Source: Geothermobacter ehrlichii
Lineage (GTDB): Bacteria; Desulfobacterota; Desulfuromonadia; Desulfuromonadales; Geothermobacteraceae
Direction of reading: 5' to 3'
DNA: 64,000 nucleotides
Assembly: GCF_008124615.1 (NCBI RefSeq)
Contig: NZ_VNIB01000005.1
Span: 174,982 to 238,981 of the forward strand
The notes beneath the pieces were generated by a model, which saw only the letters and a program-made list of their open reading frames with translations, was not told the DNA's origin and ran no database searches. Every line of letters begins with the position of its first letter. Positions within the stretch are counted from its first letter, which is position 1. The translations under genes and the position numbers were made by a program. Positions 48,480-58,609 of this stretch are shown here, in pieces.

Positions 48480-51400
48480 ATGGCTGTACGCAAGTTTCGC
48501 CGCATCATGGCGGCCAACCGCGGTGAGATTGCCATTCGCATCTTCCGCGCCTGCACCGAGCTGGGAATCGGCACGGTGGCCATCTATTCAGAGCAGGACC
48601 GTCTGTCCCTGCACCGCTACAAGGCGGACGAGGCCTACCTGGTCGGCAAGGGCAAGGGGCCGATCGACGCCTACCTCGACTTCGAGGAGATCGTCGATCT
48701 GGCCCGCCGCAAGGAAGTGGACGCCATCCATCCCGGCTACGGCTTCCTGTCGGAAAACCCGGAATTCGCCGAGGCCTGCGAACGGGCCGGCATTGCCTTC
48801 ATCGGCCCGCACGCCCGGATCATGCGCGAGCTCGGCGACAAGGTGGCCGGCCGCAAGGTGGCGATCGAGGCCGGCGTTCCGGTGGTGCCCGGCACCGAAA
48901 AGCCGGTGCAGACCGAAGAGGAGGCCCTGCTGTTCGCCAAGAAGACCGGCTACCCGATCATTGTCAAGGCCTCAGCCGGCGGCGGCGGTCGAGGCATGCG
49001 GGTGGCGCGCAACCGCGAAGAGCTGATCGAGGGGATGCGCGCTGCCGCCAGCGAGGCGCAGGCCTCCTTCGGCAACGCCGCCATCTTTCTGGAAAGATAC
49101 ATCGAAAATCCGAAGCATATCGAGGTGCAGCTGCTGGGCGACAAGCACGGCAACCTGGTGCACCTGTACGAGCGTGACTGTTCCATACAGCGACGGCACC
49201 AGAAGGTGATCGAGGTCGCCCCGGCCATCACCCTCAGCAAGAAGCAGCGGCAACAGGTCTGTGACTACGCCCTGGCCATCGGCAACGCCGTCGGTTATGT
49301 CAATGCCGGCACCGTCGAGTTCCTGATGGACCGGGACGGCAAGTTCTACTTCATCGAGGTCAATCCGCGCATCCAGGTCGAGCACACGGTGACCGAGCTG
49401 GTGACCATGCGCAATCTGGTGCAGGCGCAGATTCTGGTCGCCGCCGGGCACAGGCTGTCCGATCCGGAAATCGGTATCAGGAGCCAGAAGGACATCGAGC
49501 TGCGTGGCGCCGCCATCCAGTGCCGCATCACCACCGAAGACCCGGCCAACAACTTCGCGCCCGACTTCGGCACCCTCAAGGTCTATCGCTCGGCGGCCGG
49601 TCTCGGCGTGCGTCTCGACGCCGGCAGCGCCTACGCCGGGGCGGAGATCACGCCGCACTACGATTCGATGCTGGTCAAGGTGTCGACCTTCGGCCGCAAT
49701 TTGCAGCAGGCCGCCCGCACCATGAACCGGGCTCTGCAGGAGTTCCGCATCCGCGGCGTCAAGACCAACATCGGCTTTCTCGAGAACGTCATCACCCACC
49801 CCGACTTTCTCGGCGGCAAGTACGACACCTCGTTCCTCGAAACCCATCCCGAGGTGTTCAAACTGCCGGTGAAGAAGGACCGGGCGAACAAGATCCTCTC
49901 CTACATCGGTCATGTCACGGTCAACGGCTATCCCGGCATCGCGGAGCACAAGCGCCTGCATTTTCGCGACCTGCGGGAGCCGCGGGTGCCCGAGATTCCC
50001 TACGGCAAGCCGCTGCCGCGCGGCAGCCGCGACATCCTGCGCGAGAAGGGCCCGGAGGGGCTGGCCGCCTGGGTCCGGGAGAACAAGCAGCTGCTGATTA
50101 CCGATACCACCATGCGCGACGCCCATCAGTCGCTGATGGCCACCCGCTTTCGCACCGCCGACCTGGACCGGATCGCCGAGGCGACGGCGCACCTGGGCGG
50201 GGGGCTCTTCTCGCTCGAGATGTGGGGCGGGGCGACCTTCGACGTCGCCATGCGCTTCCTTTTCGAGGATCCCTGGGAGCGTCTCGACCGGCTGCGGGAG
50301 AAGATTCCCAACATCTGTTTCCAGATGCTGCTGCGCGGTTCCAATGCCGTCGGATACACCAACTATCCCGACAACGTGGTGCGCGAGTTCGTGCGCAAGG
50401 CGGCCGAGAGCGGCATCGACATTTTCCGCGTCTTCGACTCGCTGAACTGGACCAAGGGGATGCAGGTGGCGATGGAGGCGGTGCGCGAATCGGGCGCCGT
50501 CTGCGAGGCGGCAGTCTGCTACACCGGCGACATCCTCGACCCGAAGCGTGACAAGTATCCGCTCAAGTACTACGTCGACATGGCCAAAGAGCTGGAGAAG
50601 ATGGGCGCCCACATCCTGGCGATCAAGGATATGGCCGGCCTGCTCAAGCCCTTCGCCGCCGAAAAGCTGATCAAGGCGCTGAAGAACGAGATCGGCATTC
50701 CGGTGCATCTGCACACCCACGACACCTCGAGCAACGGCGGCGCCATGCTGCTGATGGCGGCCCAGGCCGGGGTCGACGTGGTCGACGCCGCCCTGTCCTC
50801 GGTGTCGGGGCTGACCGCCCAGCCCAACCTGAATGCGCTGCTGGCCGCGCTTGAGGGGACGTTGTGGGATCCCAAGCTGGACAGGCAGGGTCTGCAGGAA
50901 CTGGCCAACTACTGGGAGACGGCGCGCACCTACTACGCTCCCTTCGAGTCGGAGCTGCGCAGCGGAACCGCCCAGGTCTACGAGCACGAGATTCCCGGCG
51001 GCCAGTATTCGAACTACAAGCCGCAGGTCGAGGGGCTCGGTCTCGGCGATCGCTGGGAAGAGTGCAAGCAGATGTACCGCAAGGTCAACGACATGTTCGG
51101 CGACATCGTCAAGGTGACCCCCAGCTCCAAGATCGTCGGCGACATGGCCATGTTCATGGTGCAGAACAACCTCGAGCCGGAGGACATCTTCGAGCGGGGG
51201 CATGAGCTGACCTTCCCCCAGGGCGTCATCGACTTCTTCAAGGGGATGATCGGCCAGCCCTACGGCGGTTTTCCCAAGGAGCTGCAGAAGATCATCCTCA
51301 AGGACGAGCAGCCCCTGACCTGCCGGCCGGGCGAACTGCTGGAGCCGGTCGACCTCAAAGCGAAAAAGGAGGAGCTGGAGAAAAAGCTGGGTCATCCCGT

Positions 51401-51932
51401 CAGCGACCGCGACGTGCTGTCGGCGGTTCTCTATCCCGGTGTCTTCGAGGAGTTCGACCGCCATCGCCAGACCTATTCCGACACCTCGGTGCTGCCGACG
51501 CCGGTCTTCTTCTACGGTCTCGATGTCGGTGACGAGGTGACCATCGACATCGAAGAGGGCAAGACCCTGATCATCAAGCTCAACGCCATCGGCCGGGTGC
51601 AGGAGGACGGCACCCGCAACATCTACTTCGAGCTGAACGGCATGCCGCGCACCGCCCAGGTCAAGGACCTGTCGGTGGAGGCGGGCGGGTCGAGCCGGCA
51701 GAAGGCCGACCCGGACGACGAACGTCAGGTCGGTGCTCCCATGCCGGGCAAGGTGTTCAAGCTGCTGGTCAAGGTCGGCGACGTGGTCAAGGAGGGGGAC
51801 ACCCTGCTGACCACCGAGGCGATGAAGATGGAGACCAACGTCAAGGCGAAGATCTCTGCCGAGGTCAAGGAGATTCTCTGCCAGGAAGGCGACCAGGTCG
51901 ACCAGGGCGATCTGCTGGTTGTACTTGGCTGA
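48480..51932 (+). CDS. pyc: Pyruvate carboxylase
   Basis: A 1150-residue, biotin-dependent enzyme that carboxylates pyruvate to oxaloacetate. The biotin carboxylase domain (about residues 1-455) has the ATP loop KASAGGGGRGMRVAR, FIEVNPRIQVEHTVTE and KTNIGFLENV. The carboxyltransferase domain (about 530-815) opens with LLITDTTMRDAHQSLMATR and has FRVFDSLNWTKGM, AIKDMAGLLKP and VHLHTHDTSSNG (metal ligands). A PYC tetramerisation segment and a biotinyl domain with EAMKMETN (biotin Lys) complete it, giving the full single-chain form. It is anaplerotic, feeding the TCA cycle and gluconeogenesis. The promoter region and a strong terminator make it monocistronic. Confidence 0.98.
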   Translation: MAVRKFRRIMAANRGEIAIRIFRACTELGIGTVAIYSEQDRLSLHRYKADEAYLVGKGKGPIDAYLDFEEIVDLARRKEVDAIHPGYGFLSENPEFAEACERAGIAFIGPHARIMRELGDKVAGRKVAIEAGVPVVPGTEKPVQTEEEALLFAKKTGYPIIVKASAGGGGRGMRVARNREELIEGMRAAASEAQASFGNAAIFLERYIENPKHIEVQLLGDKHGNLVHLYERDCSIQRRHQKVIEVAPAITLSKKQRQQVCDYALAIGNAVGYVNAGTVEFLMDRDGKFYFIEVNPRIQVEHTVTELVTMRNLVQAQILVAAGHRLSDPEIGIRSQKDIELRGAAIQCRITTEDPANNFAPDFGTLKVYRSAAGLGVRLDAGSAYAGAEITPHYDSMLVKVSTFGRNLQQAARTMNRALQEFRIRGVKTNIGFLENVITHPDFLGGKYDTSFLETHPEVFKLPVKKDRANKILSYIGHVTVNGYPGIAEHKRLHFRDLREPRVPEIPYGKPLPRGSRDILREKGPEGLAAWVRENKQLLITDTTMRDAHQSLMATRFRTADLDRIAEATAHLGGGLFSLEMWGGATFDVAMRFLFEDPWERLDRLREKIPNICFQMLLRGSNAVGYTNYPDNVVREFVRKAAESGIDIFRVFDSLNWTKGMQVAMEAVRESGAVCEAAVCYTGDILDPKRDKYPLKYYVDMAKELEKMGAHILAIKDMAGLLKPFAAEKLIKALKNEIGIPVHLHTHDTSSNGGAMLLMAAQAGVDVVDAALSSVSGLTAQPNLNALLAALEGTLWDPKLDRQGLQELANYWETARTYYAPFESELRSGTAQVYEHEIPGGQYSNYKPQVEGLGLGDRWEECKQMYRKVNDMFGDIVKVTPSSKIVGDMAMFMVQNNLEPEDIFERGHELTFPQGVIDFFKGMIGQPYGGFPKELQKIILKDEQPLTCRPGELLEPVDLKAKKEELEKKLGHPVSDRDVLSAVLYPGVFEEFDRHRQTYSDTSVLPTPVFFYGLDVGDEVTIDIEEGKTLIIKLNAIGRVQEDGTRNIYFELNGMPRTAQVKDLSVEAGGSSRQKADPDDERQVGAPMPGKVFKLLVKVGDVVKEGDTLLTTEAMKMETNVKAKISAEVKEILCQEGDQVDQGDLLVVLG

Positions 51933-51962
51933 ACCCTATCCGTCGTCACAACGGATGTCTTT

Positions 51963-51994
51963 GGCCGGATCCGCAGGGTCCGGCCCTTTTTTTT
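51963..51994 (+). terminator. Intrinsic terminator of pyc
   Basis: Stem GGCCGGA (51963-51969) with TCCGGCC (51979-51985), extended inward by C-G pairs, then T8 ending at 51994. It starts 30 nt after the pyc stop. Confidence 0.9.
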
Positions 51995-52083
51995 CAGGGG
52001 CGGTTCTTTTCCGCCAGCCCGGCGTTGGGTGCCTCTTCACTTGTGCGGCGTACCATCCAGGTACGCCTCCGCGCTCATCGGCG
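51995..52083. repeat. REP-like element, copy 1
   Basis: An 89-nt element repeated directly at 52165-52253 with a single difference. Its core is a hairpin, GGCGTACC (52047-52054), loop ATCCA, GGTACGCC (52060-52067). It lies directly after the pyc terminator. Confidence 0.8.
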
Positions 52084-52164
52084 CCCGCCTTGATCTGACG
52101 AAAAACTCCTCGCCCTTGAACGGGGTGGGCTGGTGGAGGGCGTCCCTCTTGCCGGCAGGTTTGG

Positions 52165-52253
52165 CAGGGGCGGTTCTTTTCCGCCAGCCCGGCGTTGGGT
52201 GCCTCTTCACTTGTGCGGCGTACCATTCAGGTACGCCTCCGCGCTCATCGGCG
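52165..52253. repeat. REP-like element, copy 2
   Basis: Second copy of the 89-nt element, 170 nt from the first. The only change is C to T in the hairpin loop (52057 against 52227), so the 8-bp stem is kept (52217-52224 with 52230-52237). The sequence between the copies (52084-52164) has no recognised feature. Confidence 0.8.
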
Positions 52254-52380
52254 TCATCCGCGGCAGCGCATGGTTCCGGTTTTCCTTTCCCGTTCTGTAA
52301 GTGAAATGTCGTATTTCGTCACGCCCGGCCGTATGCTGGGGTGTGCCGCAATGCTGAAAGACGTATCGCCAGGAGGGTCC

Positions 52381-52812
52381 ATGAACGCCGAATCCATCGG
52401 TCGCGCCGGTGACTTCGACCGGCTCGACATTCCCCTCTTTCTCGACGCGGTGCCGGCCGGCTTTCCCTCGCCGGCTTCCGACTACAAGGAGCGTACCCTC
52501 GATCTGAACGAACTCTGCGTCAGGAATCCCGCCGCCACCTACTTTGTCCGGGCGCAGGGGGATTCGATGATTGAGGCCGGCATCTTTCCCGGTGACGTGC
52601 TGGTGGTCGACCGCTCGCTGGAGGCCCGGCACGGCGATGTTGTCATCGCCGAGTTCAACGGCGAATTGACGGTGAAGAGGCTGGAGCTGAAGCCCGAGGT
52701 GCGGCTGGTGCCGATGAACCGCCGGCACGCGCCGGTGCCGGTGCCGGAAGGGGCCGAGCTGGAGATCTTCGGCGTGGTCACCACGGTCATTCATACCCTG
52801 CGCCGGCCATGA
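52381..52812 (+). CDS. umuD: UmuD-like translesion polymerase subunit (S24 self-cleaving)
   Basis: A 143-residue protein that, after RecA-stimulated self-cleavage, joins UmuC to form DNA polymerase V. The cleavage site (Ala-Gly in [12 protein letters not shown], about residues 29-30), the catalytic Ser in [20 protein letters not shown] and the Lys in [12 protein letters not shown] are present. ATG 52381 has AGGAGGG 5 nt upstream. It overlaps umuC by 4 nt. I looked for a LexA box upstream and found no clear match to the motifs I know. Confidence 0.94.
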   Translation: MNAESIGRAGDFDRLDIPLFLDAVPAGFPSPASDYKERTLDLNELCVRNPAATYFVRAQGDSMIEAGIFPGDVLVVDRSLEARHGDVVIAEFNGELTVKRLELKPEVRLVPMNRRHAPVPVPEGAELEIFGVVTTVIHTLRRP

Positions 52813-54068
52813 GACGTTTCGCCCTGGTCGACTGCAACAACTTCTACTGCAGCTGCGAGCGCCTGTTCCGGCCGGACCTGAAGAAGGTGCCGGTGGTCGT
52901 GCTCTCCAACAACGACGGCTGCGTCGTCGCCCGCAGTTCGGAGGCCAGGGCGCTGGGAATCGGCATGGGTGCGCCCCTGTTCAAGGTGCGGGAGACGGTG
53001 AGGCGTCACAACGTCCGGGTCTTTTCCTCCAACTACGCCCTGTACGGCGACATCTCCGCCCGGGTGATGCAGACTCTCGAACGGTTCAGTCCCGACTTGG
53101 AGATCTACTCCATCGACGAGGCGTTTCTCGACCTGAGCGGCGTTGCCTCGCCAGTGGAATATGGACAGGAGATCCGCGCCACCGTCCACAAGCACGTCGG
53201 CGTGCCGGTAAGCGTCGGCATCGGGCCGACCAAAACCCTGGCCAAGCTGGCCAACTACGCCGCCAAGAAGTTCAAGGCGACCGGCGGTGTGGTCGACCTG
53301 AGTGACCCGCAAAAGCAGCAGCGCCTGCTGGCGATCGCGCCGGTCGGTGAGGTCTGGGGCGTCGGCCGGCGGCTTGCCGCCAGCCTGCAGAAGCTGGGCG
53401 TGACCACGGCGCTCGATCTGGCCCGCACGGAGCCGCGCCGCATCCGGAGGCGCTATTCGGTGGTGCTGGAGCGGACCGTGCGCGAGCTGAACGGGGAGAG
53501 CTGCATCGATCTGGAGGCGATGCCGGCGGCGAAAAAGCAGATCGTCTGCTCCCGCTCCTTCGGCGAGAAGCTGACTGATTATGCGGATGTGCGCCAGGCG
53601 GTGTACGAGTTCGCCGCCCGCGCCGCCGAAAAGCTGCGCAGGGAAGGACAGCTGGCCCGCATGGTTCATCTCTTCATCCGGACCAGTCCGTTTGATGGAA
53701 CCGGCCCCGGCTATAACAACGCCGCCACCGGCACGCTGCCTTGTCCCAGCGCCGACAGCCTGGAAATTCTGGCCCTTGTCACCCGCCTGTTCGACGACAT
53801 CTGGCAGGACGGCTGCCGCTACGCCAAGGCCGGGGTGATGCTCGGCGATTTCTGTACTCCCGACCAGGTGCAGCCCGATTTGTTCGCGGCCGAAGCGGAC
53901 CATGACCGAAGCGACAGGCTGATGCGGGCCATCGACGCCATCAACCACGGCGGGCGGGGCAAGGTCTGGTTCGGCGGCCAGCGCCCGCAGAAGGACTGGT
54001 TCATGCGCCAGGCACATCTGTCACCGGCCTACACCACACGCTGGGAGAGTATTCCGGAGGTTGGGTGA
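52809..54068 (+). CDS. umuC: Y-family DNA polymerase UmuC
   Basis: The 419-residue catalytic subunit of polymerase V, for error-prone bypass of lesions. It has the start [47 protein letters not shown] (catalytic Asp-Glu), [20 protein letters not shown] and [16 protein letters not shown]. The C-terminal part includes a [17 protein letters not shown] segment near the beta-clamp binding position (QPDLF resembles the QLxLF clamp motif). The length is typical. It is translationally coupled to umuD. Confidence 0.96.
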   Translation: MRRFALVDCNNFYCSCERLFRPDLKKVPVVVLSNNDGCVVARSSEARALGIGMGAPLFKVRETVRRHNVRVFSSNYALYGDISARVMQTLERFSPDLEIYSIDEAFLDLSGVASPVEYGQEIRATVHKHVGVPVSVGIGPTKTLAKLANYAAKKFKATGGVVDLSDPQKQQRLLAIAPVGEVWGVGRRLAASLQKLGVTTALDLARTEPRRIRRRYSVVLERTVRELNGESCIDLEAMPAAKKQIVCSRSFGEKLTDYADVRQAVYEFAARAAEKLRREGQLARMVHLFIRTSPFDGTGPGYNNAATGTLPCPSADSLEILALVTRLFDDIWQDGCRYAKAGVMLGDFCTPDQVQPDLFAAEADHDRSDRLMRAIDAINHGGRGKVWFGGQRPQKDWFMRQAHLSPAYTTRWESIPEVG

Positions 54069-54171
54069 AGGCGTAAGTTTCCCCACCGTGGGGGGGATTG
54101 AAAAAATGTTAAGCCATCTTTACTTGCGACGATAAGATTAAAGTAAGTCATTGCCTTGCGGAGGGAATGGC

Positions 54172-54870
54172 GTGAAAAACAAAGAACTGCAAGCTATTGT
54201 CCGAGCTATCGGCGATTTGCCTCCCATGCCGATCGTTGCTGTGAAGGTGCTGGAAATGCCCCAGAAACCGGACACCACCGCAGGGAAGCTGGCCAAGACC
54301 ATTGCCAGCGACCAGGCTGTTTCAGCCCGTGTACTGAAAATCGTTAACTCATCTTTTTACAGCCTGCGACGCAAAATCACCTCCCTTGAACATGCCATTG
54401 TTATTCTGGGCGAAAAAACTGTTAAAAGTTTGGTGTTTGCTGCGACTATCAGAGGGATCAACAAATCCTGCGGGCTGATGGAGAAGATACTGTGGGAGGA
54501 TTCGCTCGGCTGCACCATCGGTTCGCGGATGGTGGCGGTCTGGTTCAAGTCGGCCGATCCGGAGGAAGCCTTTGTCGCCGGACTCTTCCGTCATAACGGC
54601 AAGATGGTGTTCAACAATCTGGACCCTGAAAAGTTCCGCAAGGTGATGGAGGCGGTCTGCAATGGTGAGGGGAGCGAGGAGGAGATGGAGGCTCTCTTCT
54701 TTCCCTACGGACATGCCGAGGTCGGTGAGGCGGTGCTGACCAAGTGGAATTTTTCCGAGGATCTGGCCCAGGTCGCCCGCTATCACAACGATATTTCCGG
54801 CATCGATCCCGTCGAACAGTCCAGGGATTCAAAGTCGGAAAAGATTATCGGTTCGACAAAGAGGTTCTGA
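54172..54870 (+). CDS. HDOD-domain signalling protein with an altered C-terminus
   Basis: A 232-residue HDOD protein. GTG 54172 with GGAGGG upstream is the likely start. The family segments are present: LPPMPIVAVKVLEMPQKPDTTAGKLAKTIASDQAVSARVLKIVNSSFYSL, LEHAIVILGEKTVKSLVFAAT and HAEVGEAVLTKWNFSEDLAQVARYHND. The His-Asp pair of HD hydrolases is missing, as is usual in HDOD (FRHNGKMVFNN). The chain ends early, soon after the last HDOD helix, in EQSRDSKSEKIIGSTKRF, where the DNA in another frame encodes part of a helix-turn-helix protein. The native C-terminus has probably been replaced. Confidence 0.8.
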   Translation: MKNKELQAIVRAIGDLPPMPIVAVKVLEMPQKPDTTAGKLAKTIASDQAVSARVLKIVNSSFYSLRRKITSLEHAIVILGEKTVKSLVFAATIRGINKSCGLMEKILWEDSLGCTIGSRMVAVWFKSADPEEAFVAGLFRHNGKMVFNNLDPEKFRKVMEAVCNGEGSEEEMEALFFPYGHAEVGEAVLTKWNFSEDLAQVARYHNDISGIDPVEQSRDSKSEKIIGSTKRF

Positions 54871-54890
54871 GAAGCTGGGCCGAGGAATAG
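54807..54890 (+). pseudogene. Helix-turn-helix (excisionase-type) C-terminal remnant
   Basis: In a frame different from the HDOD gene, 27 codons read SRRTVQGFKVGKDYRFDKEV and then LRSWAEE, followed by TAG at 54888. This pattern is typical of the end of excisionase/MerR-like DNA-binding domains (SxRTVQ...KVGxxxRFDxxxLxxW). No start or upstream half of such a domain is present. It overlaps the 3' end of the HDOD gene, which suggests a recombination junction at about 54800. Confidence 0.5.
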
Positions 54891-54932
54891 AACCCGAAAT
54901 TCCAGGGCGGTAGCCAATTAAAACAGGACAAA

Positions 54933-57900
54933 GTGATGATTCCACGTTGGATGAAGATCGCCCTGTCTGCATCAGTGCTTGCCCTGCTGGCCGGAATTTT
55001 CCTCTACGGCCGCACCGAAATAGAGCGCGAGATGACCCGGCTGCTCAGCCAGGAGACCTTGAACGTCAATCTCGGTTCTAGTGTTCTCGCGCGTAATCTG
55101 GAAAGCATTTCCCGCGACCTGAGTTTCCTTTCTACGTACAGCGCCCTGAAAAACGCACTAGATGATCCCTCGTCCAAATCGCTGCAACTTCTAGCCAATG
55201 ACTTTGCCAATTTCTCGCGCAGCAAAGGCATCTACGACCAGATACGCTGGCTGGACGAAACAGGCATGGAGATTGTTCGGGTTGATTACGCGGAAGGCAA
55301 GGCTGTGGTCGTTCCGACCTCCAAGTTGCAGAGCAAAGGTAAACGCTACTACTTTACCGGCACTTTCAAGTTGCAGCCCGGCGAGGTTTTTGTTTCGCCG
55401 CTCGACCTGAACATCGAGCAAGGCAAGGTCGAGGTGCCGTTCAAACCCATGCTGCGAGTCGCGACGCCGGTGACCGACAGTCAGGGGGCAAAACGGGGTA
55501 TCGTCATCCTGAATTACTACGGGCGCAATATGCTTGATGCCTTTGCAGAAGCCACCAGCCATATTGCCGACCACATCATGCTAGTGAATGGCGAGGGTTA
55601 CTGGCTGAAAAGCCCGAACCCTGCCGATGAATGGGGGTTCATGTTCAAAAAGCCGGAACTGAGCCTGGCTGTGCGAAATCCCGAGGCATGGGAGAAAATT
55701 AGTGCGTCCGACAATGGCCAGATTCAAATGTCTGACGGCTTGTGGACATGGCAAACTGTATATCCCCTGCTCGCCGGTCAGAAATCCAGTACTGGTGCCG
55801 CTGATTCCTTCGCGCAGAGTCGTGGGGAGATTGAGAACAAAAAATACGTCTGGAAGTCGGTGGCCCATTTGCCAAGAGAGGCTCTTACCACGGTCCGGCA
55901 AGCCATATGGCTGAAGCTGGGTGGTGTTGCGGTGGTCCTGCTCTCGCTGCTCGGCTTGGGAAGCCGGGAACTGGCCAAAATTTGGGCCGCCATGCGCGCC
56001 GACGCGGAGCTCCACAACATCATGATGAAAGCCATCGGCGACGGCGTGATCGCCACCGACGTCAGGGGTCGCGTGAAACTGCTCAACCCCGTGGCCGAAG
56101 CCCTCACCGGCTGGACGGACGCCGAGGCCCGCGGAAAACAGGTGGAAGAGGTTTTCCGCTTAGTTCACGAAGAAACGGGGGAAAAGGCGGAGGACCTGAT
56201 CGCCAAGGTCCTCCGCGATGGTCACCTGATGCTGGGATTGGCCACCAACACCCTGCTGATCGCCAAGGACGGCGTGGAGCGGCCTATCGCCGCTTCGGCC
56301 ATTCCCATCCGTAACGTGCAGGGCGACATCACCAGCGTGGTGTTGGTGTTCCGCAACCAAAGCGAGAAGCGGCAGGCGGAAGAAGCACAAAGGCTGCTGG
56401 CCGAGACCATCAGGGCTAGTCTCAACGAGATCTACATCTTCGCCGCCGATACTCTGCGCTTCCTCTTCATCAACGATGCTGCGCTGCGAAACCTCGGGTA
56501 TACGATGGCACAGATGCTGGAAATGACGCCGCTGGACCTGAAGCCGACCTTCACCCGCGAGACGTTTGAGGAGTTGATCGCGCCGCTGCGTCGGCACGAA
56601 CTTCAGCGTTTAGTGTTCGAGACAGAATACCGCCGTGTAGACGGCAGCATGTATCCGGTTGAAGTGCACTTGCAGCTCATAGAGAGCGCCGGACCGCCGG
56701 TGTTCCGGGCCTTGGTCACGGACATCACCGAGCGCAAGCGGGCCGAAGCCGAAAGGGAACGGTTGATTGCGGCCATCGAGCATGTCGGCGAGATAATCTT
56801 CATCACTGACCTTGCGGGGACCATTCAGTACGTCAACCCGGCTTTCGAGGCCATTACCGGCTATACCCGCGAGGAAGTCCTTGGTCAAACTCCGCGCATC
56901 CTCAAGAGCGGCGAGCATGGCCAGTCCTTTTATCGGGATCTTTGGGGAACCATCACCAGTGGCAAAACCTGGCAGGGTCGCATAGTCGACAAGCGCAAAG
57001 ACGGAACCCTTTTCACCGTGGACGCAACCATTTCACCGGTGAAAGATCGTTCGGGGCAAATTGTCAGTTATGTAGCGGTCAAGCGGGACATTACGGAATA
57101 TCTCCAGGTAGCGACCCAGCTTCAGCAGGCCCAGAAGATGGAGTCGGTGGGACGGCTGGCAGGAGGGGTGGCCCACGATTTCAACAACATGTTGAGCGTG
57201 ATCCTCGGTTGCGCGGAAATAGCCATGGGCCGGGTCGACCCAACCCGGCCGCTTTTCCCCATCTTGCTGGAAATCCGCAAAGCCGCCGAGCGGTCGGCGG
57301 ATATCACCCGGCAGCTGCTGGGCTTCGCCCGCAGGCAAATGGTCGAACCCAAAGTGCTCGACCTTAATAAGACCGTGGAGGGCACACTGAAGATTCTGCG
57401 GCGACTCATCGGCGAGAACATCGATCTGGTGTGGCTGCCCGATTCCGGCGTGGGACAGGTCAAAATGGATCCCGCCCAAATCAACCAGATCCTGGCCAAC
57501 CTCTGCGTCAACGCCCAAGACGCAATTGCGGATACGGGCAAAATCACCATTGAAACGCGCAACGTCACCTTCGACAATGACTACTGTGCCCGGCACACAG
57601 GATCAATCCCCGGCAAGTATGTCTTGCTGGCCGTGAGTGACAACGGCTGCGGGATGGACAAGGAGACCCTTGCCAATATCTTTGAGCCGTTCTTTACCAC
57701 CAAGGAAACGGGGCAAGGTACCGGCCTGGGGTTGGCTACGGTGTACGGCATCGTCAAACAGAACAATGGATTCATCAACGTCTACAGCGAACCGGGCCAT
57801 GGGACCACGTTCAAGATTTATCTTCCCCGATACCAAGGTGAAGCCAGACTACCCCGGCAGGATGGACATGGGGTGACTGCCCCATGCGGCCAGGAAACCA

Positions 57901-58259
57901 TCCTGCTGGTTGAGGACGAACCGGCCATCTTGGATGCGACAAAAACAATGCTCGAACAGCAGGGCTACACTGTGTTACCCGCTTCATCACCGGGCGAAGC
58001 TCTGCGTCTGGCCGAGGCGCACTCTGGCGAAATTCACCTGCTCATGACCGACGTGATTATGCCTGAGATGAACGGGCGGGACCTGGCCCGAAATCTGACG
58101 GCCCTTTATCCGAACCTGAAGAGTCTGTTCATGTCCGGATATACGGCCAACGTCATCGCCCACCACGGTGTTCTGAACGAAAATGTGAATTTCATCCCGA
58201 AACCGTTCGGAATGCAGGCCCTGTGCGTCAAGGTGCGGGAAGTGTTGGACCGGAAATAA
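54933..58259 (+). CDS. Multi-PAS hybrid sensor kinase with Cache-type sensor
   Basis: A 1108-residue membrane kinase (GTG 54933 or ATG 54936). Membrane helices at about residues 8-26 and 325-345 enclose a Cache-like periplasmic sensor. Three PAS domains follow (about 360-475, 490-600, 615-735; for example GVIATDVRGRVKLLNPVAEALTGW and IIFITDLAGTIQYVNPAFEAITGY). HisKA has LAGGVAHDFNNMLSVILGCA, and HATPase has NLCVNAQDAI, SDNGCGMD and GQGTGLGLATVYGIVKQNNG. The terminal receiver has LLVEDEPAIL, MTDVIMPEMNG and PKPFG. The HDFNN H-box marks the group that often regulates complex behaviours. GC is slightly lower in its N-terminal third, consistent with transfer or domain shuffling. Confidence 0.93.
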   Translation: MMIPRWMKIALSASVLALLAGIFLYGRTEIEREMTRLLSQETLNVNLGSSVLARNLESISRDLSFLSTYSALKNALDDPSSKSLQLLANDFANFSRSKGIYDQIRWLDETGMEIVRVDYAEGKAVVVPTSKLQSKGKRYYFTGTFKLQPGEVFVSPLDLNIEQGKVEVPFKPMLRVATPVTDSQGAKRGIVILNYYGRNMLDAFAEATSHIADHIMLVNGEGYWLKSPNPADEWGFMFKKPELSLAVRNPEAWEKISASDNGQIQMSDGLWTWQTVYPLLAGQKSSTGAADSFAQSRGEIENKKYVWKSVAHLPREALTTVRQAIWLKLGGVAVVLLSLLGLGSRELAKIWAAMRADAELHNIMMKAIGDGVIATDVRGRVKLLNPVAEALTGWTDAEARGKQVEEVFRLVHEETGEKAEDLIAKVLRDGHLMLGLATNTLLIAKDGVERPIAASAIPIRNVQGDITSVVLVFRNQSEKRQAEEAQRLLAETIRASLNEIYIFAADTLRFLFINDAALRNLGYTMAQMLEMTPLDLKPTFTRETFEELIAPLRRHELQRLVFETEYRRVDGSMYPVEVHLQLIESAGPPVFRALVTDITERKRAEAERERLIAAIEHVGEIIFITDLAGTIQYVNPAFEAITGYTREEVLGQTPRILKSGEHGQSFYRDLWGTITSGKTWQGRIVDKRKDGTLFTVDATISPVKDRSGQIVSYVAVKRDITEYLQVATQLQQAQKMESVGRLAGGVAHDFNNMLSVILGCAEIAMGRVDPTRPLFPILLEIRKAAERSADITRQLLGFARRQMVEPKVLDLNKTVEGTLKILRRLIGENIDLVWLPDSGVGQVKMDPAQINQILANLCVNAQDAIADTGKITIETRNVTFDNDYCARHTGSIPGKYVLLAVSDNGCGMDKETLANIFEPFFTTKETGQGTGLGLATVYGIVKQNNGFINVYSEPGHGTTFKIYLPRYQGEARLPRQDGHGVTAPCGQETILLVEDEPAILDATKTMLEQQGYTVLPASSPGEALRLAEAHSGEIHLLMTDVIMPEMNGRDLARNLTALYPNLKSLFMSGYTANVIAHHGVLNENVNFIPKPFGMQALCVKVREVLDRK

Positions 58260-58609
58260 CGGATTCTGCTGCCGGATTTTCTCAAACCAACCGGTGCGGT
58301 CTCATGTCAACTGTTTTCCGGCCGGGCTTGTTCCGGTCGATGATCGACCGGGGCGCATGGTTAATAGTGTACAGAGATAGCATTCCCCTGACACTTCCGC
58401 CCTTGGCGGGGTGACGGGTTACGCTGTACCGCTCGAACAATAATTACCGCCGGGCGTCTGACCTGCCCGGCTGTTTCATGCTCATTGCTGCCATGAATCC
58501 TTGGGGTTGCGGCTTTCTCGGCGCTCTGCTGTTTCCCGGCACCTTCCGTTTTGTGCCTTTGCTGGCATATGTTCCTGAACTGGACCTTCAAACCTGATCA
58601 GGATTGGAT
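58260..58609. other. Intergenic region with a candidate terminator hairpin
   Basis: 350 nt separate the convergent hybrid kinase and radical SAM genes. A 7-bp hairpin (GCCGGGC at 58449-58455 with GCCCGGC at 58465-58471) followed by TGTTTCAT may terminate the kinase transcript. No credible gene was found; short open frames here lack a ribosome binding site and normal composition. Confidence 0.4.

Noticed and set aside
52254..52380. LexA box upstream of umuD
   Set aside because: Searched for GGTT-type and CTGT-type SOS motifs; only half sites such as GGTTCC were seen, so no operator is claimed.
58361..58591. Small minus-strand open frame in the gap after the hybrid kinase
   Set aside because: No ribosome binding site, odd composition, and it crosses the candidate terminator hairpin.
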